Shown: one piece after another, positions 7,462 through 14,932 of the stretch
How the letters are laid out: every line of letters begins with the position of its first letter
Numbering within the stretch: position 1 is the first letter of the stretch
From: JABDPF01 sp036351575
GTDB taxonomy: Bacteria; Pseudomonadota; Gammaproteobacteria; Xanthomonadales; SZUA-36
Length of the DNA stretch: 42,257 bases
Reading direction: 5' to 3'
NCBI GenBank assembly: GCA_036351575.1
Contig: JAZBPJ010000042.1
Coordinates: forward strand, 1-42,257
Notes under the pieces: generated by a model
Told to the model about the DNA's origin: nothing
The model's database searches: none
What the model saw: only the letters and a program-made list of their open reading frames with translations
Translations under genes and position numbers: made by a program

Positions 7462-8724
7462 GTGACCAAGAAAAACCTCTTGTACGCGCAGTCCGGCGGC
7501 GTCACGCCGGTAATCAACGCCACGGCCTGTGGCGTCATCGAAAAAGCCCGCGAGCACAAAGATCGCATCGGCAAGGTTTACGCCGGAAAAGACGGCATCC
7601 TGGGTGTCCTGCGCGAGGAACTGATCGATACGTCGAAAGAAACCAGCGCCCGTATTGCCGGCCTGCGGCACACGCCGGGCGGCGCTTTCGGATCCTGCCG
7701 CTACAAGCTCAAGGGGCTGGAAGAGAACGAGCGCGAGTACGAGCGACTGATCGAGGTCTTCAAGGCGCATGACATCGGCTATTTCCTTTACAACGGCGGC
7801 GGCGACTCCTCGGATACCGTGCACAAGGTTTCCCAGATCGGCAAGAAGCTGGGTTTCCCGGTGCAGTGCATCGGTGTGCCGAAGACGATCGACAACGACC
7901 TGCCCGTGACCGACAACAGTCCGGGCTTCGGTTCGGTTGCAAAGTACGTGGCGGTGTCCACCATGGAAGCCAGCCTCGACGTGGAGTCGATGGCGTCGAG
8001 TTCGACCAAGGTGTTCATCCTCGAGGTCATGGGTCGTCACGCCGGCTGGATCGCGGCTGCGGCCGGGCTGGCCCAGCGCGAGGAAGGCGATCCGCCCCAC
8101 ATCATTCTGTTCCCGGAGGTGCCGTTCAGGCAGCGCGAGTTCCTGCGCAAGGTCAAGCAGTCCGTCAAGAACTACGGTTACTGCACGGTCGTCGTCTCGG
8201 AAGGCGTGCGCGACGGGCGCGGCCGCTTCCTGGCGGACGCAGGCACGCGCGATGCCTTCGGGCATGCACAGCTCGGCGGCGTGGCCCCGGTGGTCGCGTC
8301 CATCGTGCGCGAGAAGCTCGGCTACAAGTATCACTGGGCGGTGTCGGACTACCTGCAGCGCGCAGCCCGACATATCGCCTCGAAGACGGATGCCGAGCAG
8401 GCCTACGCGGTCGGCGCGGCGGCGGTTGAGTTGGCGATGGAAGGCAAGAGCGGCGTGATGCCGGTCATCAAGCGGGTCTCCAACAACCCTTACCGCTGGA
8501 AGATCGGGGAGACGACGCTGGGCCGCGTCGCCAACGTGGAGAAAATGATTCCCAAGAGCTACATCACGAAGGACGGCTTCGGTATCACGGCAGCCGCCCG
8601 CCGCTACCTGGCGCCGCTGATCCAGGGTGAAGATTACCCGCCTTACGACAAGGACGGCCTGCCGAAGTACGTGCGCATGAAGAAAGTCCTGGCTGCGAAA
8701 AAGCTGGACAACTTCGAAGTCTGA
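7462..8724 (+). CDS. pfp: PPi-dependent 6-phosphofructokinase
   Basis: A 420-residue PFK-family enzyme expected to interconvert fructose 6-phosphate and fructose 1,6-bisphosphate using pyrophosphate instead of ATP, reversibly. Visible: the N-terminal LLYAQSGGVTPVINA nucleotide loop, YNGGGDSSDT where ATP enzymes have GGDGS, the catalytic PKTIDNDLP segment, and MGRHAGWIAAAAGLA. The substitution after GGD and the overall resemblance to Xanthomonas-type Pfp support PPi use. The frame opens at 7393, but GTG 7462 is chosen because AAGGAG lies just before it and the product then starts with the conserved strand. The neighbour hppA also uses PPi, which strengthens the call. A hairpin follows the stop. 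Confidence 0.93.
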   Translation: MTKKNLLYAQSGGVTPVINATACGVIEKAREHKDRIGKVYAGKDGILGVLREELIDTSKETSARIAGLRHTPGGAFGSCRYKLKGLEENEREYERLIEVFKAHDIGYFLYNGGGDSSDTVHKVSQIGKKLGFPVQCIGVPKTIDNDLPVTDNSPGFGSVAKYVAVSTMEASLDVESMASSSTKVFILEVMGRHAGWIAAAAGLAQREEGDPPHIILFPEVPFRQREFLRKVKQSVKNYGYCTVVVSEGVRDGRGRFLADAGTRDAFGHAQLGGVAPVVASIVREKLGYKYHWAVSDYLQRAARHIASKTDAEQAYAVGAAAVELAMEGKSGVMPVIKRVSNNPYRWKIGETTLGRVANVEKMIPKSYITKDGFGITAAARRYLAPLIQGEDYPPYDKDGLPKYVRMKKVLAAKKLDNFEV

Positions 8725-8739
8725 GTCGCAATTTCACTC

Positions 8740-8768
8740 GCGGGGGCGTTTTTTGCCCCCGCAATTTT
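8740..8768 (+). terminator. Hairpin after pfp
   Basis: GCGGGGGC (8740-8747) pairs perfectly with GCCCCCGC (8755-8762) around a GTTTTTT loop and is followed by AATTTT. The stem is strong, but the tail is short for an intrinsic terminator, so it may attenuate rather than stop transcription into hppA. Confidence 0.5.
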
Positions 8769-8826
8769 CATATCGCGATCCGCGGCGCCTTTCTTGACCC
8801 ATGCTAGGTGGCGCCGGGTTGTTCTC

Positions 8827-8835
8827 TGGTAAAAT
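8827..8835 (+). promoter_or_regulatory. Possible extended -10 of hppA
   Basis: TGGTAAAAT matches an extended -10 (TGnTAnnnT) 52 bases before the hppA ATG and after the pfp hairpin. There is no clear -35 box. It would let hppA be transcribed separately from pfp. Confidence 0.4.
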
Positions 8836-8886
8836 CCCCCGGATTTTTGGTGTTCACCCCTTTGAACTTTGAGGAGTAATTGTTCT

Positions 8887-10905
8887 ATGACTACCGAAAC
8901 AGCGCTTTGGCTGGCGCTCGGATCGGCCATCCTGGCCGTTATTTACGGTCTCGTAACCACCAAGTGGATCCTCGGCAAACCGGCCGGTAACGAGAAGATG
9001 CAGAACATCGCCGCCGCCGTGCAGGAAGGCGCGAGCGCCTACATGAACCGCCAGTACTCGACCATTGCCGTCGTCGGCGTCATTCTGTTCGTCGTGGTCG
9101 GTTTCTTCCTGGACTGGGCTACCGCGATTGGTTTCGCGATCGGCGCGGTTTTCTCGGCGCTCGCCGGCTACATCGGAATGTTCGTGTCGGTACGCGCCAA
9201 CGTGCGCACGGCGGACGCCGCGCAGCACGGCCTGCAGCCCGCACTGAAGATTGCGTTCCGCGGCGGCGCCATCACCGGCATGCTGGTCGTGGGTCTCGGC
9301 CTGCTCGGCGTCGCCGGGTATTTCTACATCCTGAAATCCATGGGCGCCAGCGAGGACGACACGCTGCACGCCCTGGTCGGCCTGGCGTTTGGCGGCTCGC
9401 TGATTTCGATCTTCGCCCGTCTCGGCGGCGGTATCTTCACCAAGGGCGCCGACGTGGGTGCCGACCTGGTCGGCAAGGTCGAGGCCGGTATCCCGGAAGA
9501 CGATCCGCGCAACCCGGCCGTGATTGCCGACAACGTGGGCGACAACGTGGGTGACTGCGCCGGCATGGCCGCCGACCTGTTCGAGACCTACGCGGTCACG
9601 CTGGTCGCCACCATGCTGCTCGGCGCCCTGACGGCTTCAACGCTGGGCGCCAACGCCGTGATCTACCCGATGGTGCTGGGAGGTGTCTCCATTATCGCCT
9701 CCGTGCTCGGTACGTTTGTCGTCAGCGTCAAGGAAGGCGGCAAGATCATGACCGCGCTGTACAAGGGCGTTATCGCCTCCGGTGTGCTGGCAGCGATCGC
9801 CTTTTATCCCATCACCACGACGATGATGGGTGAGGGTGCGACCAACCTGTACTTTGCCGCCCTGATCGGCCTGGCGCTGACCGCTGCCATGGTATTCATT
9901 ACCGAGTACTACACCGGCACCGAGTTCAGCCCGGTCAAGAAGATTGCCGAAGCGTCCACGCTGGGTCACGCGACCAACATCATCGCGGGCCTCGGCGTGT
10001 CCATGAAGGCCACGGCCCTGCCCGTGCTGGCCGTCTGCGCATCCATCTGGGGCGCCCATGAACTTGCCGGCCTCTACGGTATCGCGATCGCCGCGACCAC
10101 CATGCTGTCCATGACCGGCATGATCGTGGCGCTCGATGCCTTCGGGCCGATCACGGACAACGCCGGCGGCATCGCCGAGATGGCCGAGCTTCCTCCGGAA
10201 GTGCGCAAGACCACCGACGCGCTGGATGCCGTGGGCAATACGACCAAGGCCGTGACCAAGGGCTACGCCATCGGCTCCGCCGGACTGGCGGCGCTGGTGC
10301 TGTTCGCCGATTACACGCACAGCCTGAGCAAGATGCCCGAGTACGCGAGCCTGACCTTTGACCTTTCGAACCACCTGGTCATCATTGGCCTGTTCATCGG
10401 CGGCCTGGTTCCGTTCCTGTTTGGTGCAATGGCCATGGAGGCCGTGGGCCGCGCGGCCGGTGCGATCATTACCGAGGTGCGCCGCCAGTTCCGCGAGATC
10501 GACGGCATCATGGAAGGCACGACCAAGCCGGACTACGCCAGGTCCGTGGACCTGCTGACCAAGGCGGCGATCAAGGAGATGATCATCCCGTCGCTGCTGC
10601 CGCTGCTGGTTCCGATCATCGTCGGCGTCGTGCTCGGCCCGCAGGCCCTGGGCGGCCTGCTGATCGGCACCATCGTCACCGGCCTGTTCGTCGCCATCTC
10701 GATGACGACGGGCGGCGGGGCCTGGGACAATGCCAAGAAGTACATCGAGGACGGCAACTTCGGTGGAAAAGGCACCGAGGCGCATGCCGCGGCGGTCACG
10801 GGCGACACCGTGGGCGACCCGTACAAGGATACGGCCGGTCCAGCGATCAACCCGCTGATCAAGATCATCAACATCGTGGCGCTGTTGATCGTCACGCTGA
10901 TCTGA
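8887..10905 (+). CDS. hppA: H+-translocating membrane pyrophosphatase, K+-independent type
   Basis: A 672-residue integral membrane pump with about 16 hydrophobic segments that couples PPi hydrolysis to proton export. The catalytic cytoplasmic motif is present: DVGADLVGKVE followed by DNVGDNVGDCAGMAADLFE (around residues 199-237). The C-terminal GDTVGDPYKDTAGPAINPL is also present. Lys454 in GNTTKA and Thr457 match the signature of the K+-independent subclass; K+-dependent enzymes carry alanine at the first site. Start is ATG 8887, with GAGGAG at 8871-8876. It follows pfp on the same strand, as in methylotrophs and Xanthomonas, so PPi-linked glycolysis and proton pumping are probably coordinated. 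Confidence 0.96.
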   Translation: MTTETALWLALGSAILAVIYGLVTTKWILGKPAGNEKMQNIAAAVQEGASAYMNRQYSTIAVVGVILFVVVGFFLDWATAIGFAIGAVFSALAGYIGMFVSVRANVRTADAAQHGLQPALKIAFRGGAITGMLVVGLGLLGVAGYFYILKSMGASEDDTLHALVGLAFGGSLISIFARLGGGIFTKGADVGADLVGKVEAGIPEDDPRNPAVIADNVGDNVGDCAGMAADLFETYAVTLVATMLLGALTASTLGANAVIYPMVLGGVSIIASVLGTFVVSVKEGGKIMTALYKGVIASGVLAAIAFYPITTTMMGEGATNLYFAALIGLALTAAMVFITEYYTGTEFSPVKKIAEASTLGHATNIIAGLGVSMKATALPVLAVCASIWGAHELAGLYGIAIAATTMLSMTGMIVALDAFGPITDNAGGIAEMAELPPEVRKTTDALDAVGNTTKAVTKGYAIGSAGLAALVLFADYTHSLSKMPEYASLTFDLSNHLVIIGLFIGGLVPFLFGAMAMEAVGRAAGAIITEVRRQFREIDGIMEGTTKPDYARSVDLLTKAAIKEMIIPSLLPLLVPIIVGVVLGPQALGGLLIGTIVTGLFVAISMTTGGGAWDNAKKYIEDGNFGGKGTEAHAAAVTGDTVGDPYKDTAGPAINPLIKIINIVALLIVTLI

Positions 10906-10914
10906 CCAGCTGCA

Positions 10915-10970
10915 AGACCGGGGTCAAGACCGGGGTCAGAGTAGCTGAGCTACTCTGACCCCATTTTTTT
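10915..10970 (+). repeat. REP-like palindrome, copy 1, also a likely terminator
   Basis: A 12-base unit AGACCGGGGTCA is repeated in tandem (10915-10926 and 10927-10938). The second unit runs into a palindrome: GGGGTCAGAGTAG (10932-10944) pairs perfectly with 10950-10962 across a CTGAG loop, then A and seven T. It lies between the 3' ends of hppA and the convergent sulfotransferase gene and fits an intrinsic terminator for hppA. A near-identical element occurs at 28661-28691, so this is also a dispersed repeat. Confidence 0.85.
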
Positions 10971-10978
10971 ACCTTTTT

Positions 10979-11617
10979 TCATGGCTCGAAAACGTAGCCG
11001 AAGCGCTCGATGTCTTCCTTGAACCAGCGCGTGACACGTTCTTTGCTGCCGGAGTCGTAGTAGCTGCCGTAAGCGGCGCGGGCCGACGCGTTCAGGTGCC
11101 GCAGGCTGGCGCCCGGCGCGATTTTATTAGCGATCTTTGCGAAATCCCCCGCGATGTTCTCGAAGCGGCCGACGAAATCGATATCGATTTCGCCGCGGTC
11201 GTCCCGCAGCCATTCACTCTGTGTCTGGAAAGACTTCGGGTTGTTGTGGAAAGCCGGGTCAGGGTCTTCGCAGAATACCCTCTGCGTCCATGCGGAGAAG
11301 GACAGGTCCCGGGTAGCGATGCCGGTACGGTCTTTTCCCCGCCGGTACTCGTAAAGCGAAACGGCCCGGTCCCAGGGGTTGCGCACGAAGGTGAATTTCC
11401 ACGCGGAAACCCATTTTTCACGACCGATGCGCTCGATTATTTCACGAGCCGTCAGGTGCTGCTTGACGTGCAGCCCGACCGCCTTGCCGATACTCGTGCC
11501 CGCGGTCTTGTTGATGTGCAGGAAGATGAAGGGTGTTTCGTTTCCAAAACGCAGCGGCGAGGGCCTGATGCGCAGCAGTCGGTACAGCATTTTCTCGGCG
11601 AGCGGGCTTCGGGTCAT
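10979..11617 (-). CDS. PAPS-dependent sulfotransferase family protein
   Basis: A 212-residue protein of the Golgi/bacterial sulfotransferase type (Sulfotransfer_2-like). The 5'-phosphosulfate-binding loop is HINKTAGTSI at residues 34-43, and the 3'-phosphate-binding motif is FVRNPWDRAVS at 78-88. Such enzymes move sulfate from PAPS to hydroxyl groups of glycans or small molecules; the acceptor cannot be told here. It has no signal peptide or obvious membrane anchor. It is the last gene of a four-gene minus-strand run, seven bases after the DUF1611-like gene, and its 3' end faces the palindrome after hppA. The two PAPS motifs make the family call firm; the role in the operon is unknown. Confidence 0.8.
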   Translation of the reverse strand: MTRSPLAEKMLYRLLRIRPSPLRFGNETPFIFLHINKTAGTSIGKAVGLHVKQHLTAREIIERIGREKWVSAWKFTFVRNPWDRAVSLYEYRRGKDRTGIATRDLSFSAWTQRVFCEDPDPAFHNNPKSFQTQSEWLRDDRGEIDIDFVGRFENIAGDFAKIANKIAPGASLRHLNASARAAYGSYYDSGSKERVTRWFKEDIERFGYVFEP

Positions 11618-11624
11618 CGTCTCG

Positions 11625-12695
11625 TTATTCGTGGATGGCCATGTACTCCCGGGCCTCGCGGGCCAGGCGCTCCTCGTCGAGATCCAGCGCCCGGCTCAAC
11701 CGGCGCAGGAGTTCCGGGTACTGGCGCCGGTCTGTCAGGTTCAGGCAATCCAGCCCGCAGAGTTCCTTGACCAGTTCGGCGGCGGCGCTGGTGTTGGCAG
11801 CCGGGCCGGAAACGACGTCCGCGCGCAGTTTCGGGCCAAAGGCGGTTTGCACGCCCAGCACGGCATAGGGGTCGGACGCGCAGAGCACGGTAAAACGGGT
11901 GTTGTCGCCCAGCTGGTTTACCACGGTCGCTCCATTATAAGGCTCGAGCGGCGAAGCGCCCGACTCGGCGACCAGTATTTCGGCGTCACAGTCGGCAATT
12001 CGCGAGATCATGTGATCGAATGCTTTGCGGTATTGTTCTTCCTCGCATACCGTCGAAGGCAGGCCGGCATCGACAAAGTCAATCACGTGAGCAGCTCCGG
12101 CATCCCGGAATTGCAGGATGTCCCGGTAGCGGGCGGAGCCGGTCAGCTTCGCTGCGGCAACGCTGAGACCCATGTACTTCAGCGCCCGGATGATCAGCCG
12201 TCCCGCGGTCGTTTTTCCCGACGACATCGAGGTGCCGATCAGCAGAATGACCGGGATTTCGAGTTTGCGCCGCGGCGCCGGTTTCACGAAATCGCCCATC
12301 GTGACCTTGTTTCCGCCGCGCGTCACGTGCCCCTCGTACTCCATCTGCATCAGGTTCGGGAACATCGGGGAAACGGAAGTGGAGCAGCCCAGCAGGCCCG
12401 CGCTGGTCAATGCCTCCAGGCGCAAATCGTCCCCGATCGCGCGCCAGTCGCCAACGCCTTCCAGCGTCGCCGCGCGCCGTCCCAGGGCGCCGATCATCAG
12501 GTCGCCGCGCACCATGTCCGTCATGCGGCCGGATTTCGTTTCGCAGCGGTAGAGCCGGTTGTGTTCGCCGGAGATTCTTCCGACAACGAAATCACCCGTC
12601 GCCCATTTTTCCCGTTCGAGCAGTTCTACGTTGAATGGTTTTTGCCAAAGGTCCGAGCAGCGCGAGACGGAAGAAAAAAAATAATGCGGTTTCAT
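11625..12695 (-). CDS. DUF1611-like P-loop protein
   Basis: A 356-residue protein with an N-terminal domain of about 145 residues and a C-terminal P-loop NTPase-like domain. The loop GTSMSSGKTT at 154-163 has the spacing of dethiobiotin synthetase (GTxxxxGKT). A later DAEILVAESGASP stretch resembles the Walker B region of DUF1611 proteins. Some DUF1611 members (DgcN) act in N-acetylation of D-glutamate, but identity to that subgroup is not established. It overlaps the upstream M20 peptidase gene by four bases (ATGA) and is followed seven bases later by the sulfotransferase gene, so translation is coupled. The fold is probable; the reaction is unknown. Confidence 0.6.
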   Translation of the reverse strand: MKPHYFFSSVSRCSDLWQKPFNVELLEREKWATGDFVVGRISGEHNRLYRCETKSGRMTDMVRGDLMIGALGRRAATLEGVGDWRAIGDDLRLEALTSAGLLGCSTSVSPMFPNLMQMEYEGHVTRGGNKVTMGDFVKPAPRRKLEIPVILLIGTSMSSGKTTAGRLIIRALKYMGLSVAAAKLTGSARYRDILQFRDAGAAHVIDFVDAGLPSTVCEEEQYRKAFDHMISRIADCDAEILVAESGASPLEPYNGATVVNQLGDNTRFTVLCASDPYAVLGVQTAFGPKLRADVVSGPAANTSAAAELVKELCGLDCLNLTDRRQYPELLRRLSRALDLDEERLAREAREYMAIHE

Positions 12696-13882
12696 GTCGT
12701 GTCCGTTGCGGTTGCATTGAGGGGCGGCGCCGCCAGCAACAGGGCGAGCAGTGCGGCGCGTTCGATCGTGGGCGGCAGGCGGAGGTGCTCGTGGCGCGCA
12801 TGGGCGCCGTCGCCGACGGCGCCCATGCCGTCCAGGGTAGCGGTGTAGAGGCTGGTGAAGTTTCCGTCAGAACCGCCGCCGGCAGACGCCTCTCCGAGCG
12901 CGATGCCCAGTTCGCCGCCGAGACGGCAGGCCATGCGCCAGAGACGCCGGTTTTGGGGGGTATGCTCCATCGCCGGACGGCCGAACAGGCCGTCCACCTC
13001 GATTCGCGTGCCCGGCGTGACCGGTTCGAGGGCGCGAATCGACGCTTCGACGCGTTCCGCGTCCTCGGCCGTGGCAACCCGGACGTCGACCACCGCTTCA
13101 CTGGTCGGAGCGACCACGTTGGGCCGCAGCCCCCCGTCGATGGTGCCGACGTTCACGGTGACGCCCCGGTCCAGGTCGTTGAGGGCAAACAGTTCCTGGA
13201 TCACGTGTGACAGTTCAAGGATGGCGCTGGCGCCGGCGCCCGGGTCCAGGCCCGCGTGCGCCGCTTCGCCGTGCACCCGGATGGTGAAGCGCCCGATCCC
13301 CTTGCGGGATGTTTTCAGGTCACCGGCCGGCCCGAGCGAAGGCTCCAGCACGAATACCCGGTCCATGCCGGCCGCCAGCTTCTCGATATAGCGGCGACTG
13401 TCGCGGCTGCCGATTTCTTCGTCCGAGTTGAAAAAGAGGTGCGGCGTAACGACCGGTCGCAAGTCGAAGTGACTCAGCGCATCGAGCGCAAGCAGCGCCT
13501 GCGCCACGCCGCCTTTCATGTCGTAGACACCCGGGCCCCTGACGGTCTCGCCGTCATATTCGAAAGGCATGTCGGACAGAGTGCCGACCGGCCAGACGGT
13601 GTCGTAGTGCCCCAGGATCATCTGCGCCGGGGCTCCGGGTCGACGGTTTGCCGGGCGCGCGTGCAGCATCCCGCCGCTCGTTTTTCCTGGAACCCGGATG
13701 ACCCGGTAAGCACGGGCCTCCAGTTCGCCCGCGATGATTTCCCGCACTTCCTGCTGGGCTTCAGGGACGTCCGATGGCGACTCGGCGAGCGTCATTCGCC
13801 TGAGCAGGTCGACCATGTCATCGCTTCGCCCCCGCAGGTATTCGAGGACTTTCGTCGCTTCGGGCAGACGTTCCGTGGTCAC
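12692..13882 (-). CDS. M20 family metallopeptidase (carboxypeptidase G2-like)
   Basis: A 396-residue zinc hydrolase of the M20/ArgE/CPG2 group, which removes amino acids from N-acyl or peptide substrates. Metal and catalytic motifs are visible: GHYDT (His92, Asp94), GVYDMKGG (Asp121 bridging), DEEIGS (catalytic Glu155, metal Glu156), the dimerisation-domain HAGLDP, and a C-terminal histidine in the HARHEH segment. No signal peptide is seen, so it is probably cytoplasmic. Start is GTG (complement of 13880-13882), which overlaps the stop of the flavin reductase gene by four bases (GTGA). It likewise overlaps the next gene, so it belongs to the same operon. The family is certain; the substrate is unknown. 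Confidence 0.88.
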   Translation of the reverse strand: MTTERLPEATKVLEYLRGRSDDMVDLLRRMTLAESPSDVPEAQQEVREIIAGELEARAYRVIRVPGKTSGGMLHARPANRRPGAPAQMILGHYDTVWPVGTLSDMPFEYDGETVRGPGVYDMKGGVAQALLALDALSHFDLRPVVTPHLFFNSDEEIGSRDSRRYIEKLAAGMDRVFVLEPSLGPAGDLKTSRKGIGRFTIRVHGEAAHAGLDPGAGASAILELSHVIQELFALNDLDRGVTVNVGTIDGGLRPNVVAPTSEAVVDVRVATAEDAERVEASIRALEPVTPGTRIEVDGLFGRPAMEHTPQNRRLWRMACRLGGELGIALGEASAGGGSDGNFTSLYTATLDGMGAVGDGAHARHEHLRLPPTIERAALLALLLAAPPLNATATDTT

Positions 13883-14490
13883 TTTTTCATGCCTGCCGGA
13901 AACGGAAACGAGTTGCTGTCCTCGATCGTGGCGAAGCGATCGGGGTACAGGTAAGCGAGCATGGGGGAGGCGTGCACCAGCGCCTGGTCGTCACCGTCCT
14001 GCACGCGCGCCGCGTTTCTCGCCACGCGGGCGGCGACGATGCGGCCCACGATCAGGCTGTTTTCGCCGAAACCGTCCACGATCCGGTCGAGTTCGCATTC
14101 AAGAAAAGCGCTGGCGCCCTCGAGCAGCACGCCCTTGACGCTGCTCGCTGAAAATGCCCCGAGTGCGGACAGGGAAGGTTTTTCGTCCTCATCGCAGCGC
14201 GGCGCCGCCGCCAGGCTGGTCTGCACGAGTTGGGAAGGTCGCGGGAAACTGACCGTGAAGGCTTTTTCGCGCCGAATATTGGAATAGGTCCCGTGGCGCG
14301 GGGTGCAGACGAAGCCGAACCAGTTGTCCCAGCCCATCGGCAGGGCCATGTGCTTGGGTGCGAAGTCGTGAGCGCCTGAAGGGTCGATGGTCCCGATCAG
14401 CACCAGGGGCGCGACCCAGTAGAACCGGTCCCAGACCGGAAGCGATGTATCCAGTTCCATCAGCGACTGCGTGCTGTCCGATTCCCGCAT
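13879..14490 (-). CDS. Flavin reductase-like protein
   Basis: A protein of 203 residues resembling the flavin reductase (PF01613) split-barrel family, which binds FMN and often supplies reduced flavin or performs ene-reduction. Recognisable parts are the N-terminal strand run VAPLVLIGTIDPSG, the APKHMALPMGWD loop, and the later TVSFPRP segment. Start is set at ATG 14490, because GGGAG stands six bases before it; ATG 14496 in the same frame would add two residues, but its upstream site touches the codon. First gene of the minus-strand operon with the M20 peptidase, DUF1611-like and sulfotransferase genes, divergent from cutA. The family call is moderately sure; the partner enzyme is not evident. 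Confidence 0.72.
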   Translation of the reverse strand: MRESDSTQSLMELDTSLPVWDRFYWVAPLVLIGTIDPSGAHDFAPKHMALPMGWDNWFGFVCTPRHGTYSNIRREKAFTVSFPRPSQLVQTSLAAAPRCDEDEKPSLSALGAFSASSVKGVLLEGASAFLECELDRIVDGFGENSLIVGRIVAARVARNAARVQDGDDQALVHASPMLAYLYPDRFATIEDSNSFPFPAGMKK

Positions 14491-14599
14491 GACCATCTCC
14501 CGCCCGGTTGGCCGCGTTCAATAACCCATTCAGACACTAACCCGCCGTCGAAAGCAACGCTTTGATCTGGGACAAGCCTCGACAGTGAATGATTTCCGG

Positions 14600-14605
14600 T
14601 AAAAT
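14600..14605 (+). promoter_or_regulatory. Possible -10 box of cutA
   Basis: TAAAAT, with TCGACA at 14579-14584 as a weak -35 (15-base spacer). It ends six bases before the cutA ATG, so transcription would begin at or next to the start codon. No ribosome binding site is visible between them. Confidence 0.35.
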
Positions 14606-14611
14606 CCGCCC

Positions 14612-14932
14612 ATGAATTCGACTCTCGTGCTTTTATGTACCTGTCCCGATGAGAACGTGGCGCGCACGCTGGCCGGCCGACTGGTAGAAGAACGACTGGC
14701 CGCCTGTGTGAACGTCCTGCCCTCGGTCCGGTCTATCTACCGTTGGCAGGGAGCGCTTCAGGAAGATTCGGAAGCACTGATGGTGATCAAGACCGGCGCC
14801 TGCCGTTACCGTGAGGCCGAGGACTGGTTGCAGCGCAACCACCCTTACGACGTACCGGAAATCATCGCGCTCCCGGTTGAACAGGGGCTGCCGGCTTACC
14901 TCGAGTGGGTCGTCCAGGAAACAAAATTATGA
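14612..14932 (+). CDS. cutA: Divalent-cation tolerance protein CutA
   Basis: A 106-residue CutA1 family protein, a small trimeric cytoplasmic protein linked to copper and divalent metal tolerance. Family marks are the N-terminal LVLLCTCPDENVA, LVEERLAACVNVLP, the SIYRWQG strand turn, KT near residue 62, and HPYDVPEIIALP. There is no Shine-Dalgarno sequence before ATG 14612, and a TAAAAT box ends six bases upstream, so the mRNA may be leaderless. The stop overlaps the dsbD start (ATGA), the usual cutA-dsbD arrangement of gammaproteobacteria. Confidence 0.95.
   Translation: MNSTLVLLCTCPDENVARTLAGRLVEERLAACVNVLPSVRSIYRWQGALQEDSEALMVIKTGACRYREAEDWLQRNHPYDVPEIIALPVEQGLPAYLEWVVQETKL

Noticed and set aside
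11379..12848. A plus-strand open frame of 489 codons across the sulfotransferase and DUF1611-like genes
   Set aside because: No family resemblance and no ribosome binding site; the minus-strand genes carry PAPS and P-loop motifs and overlapping start-stop junctions.
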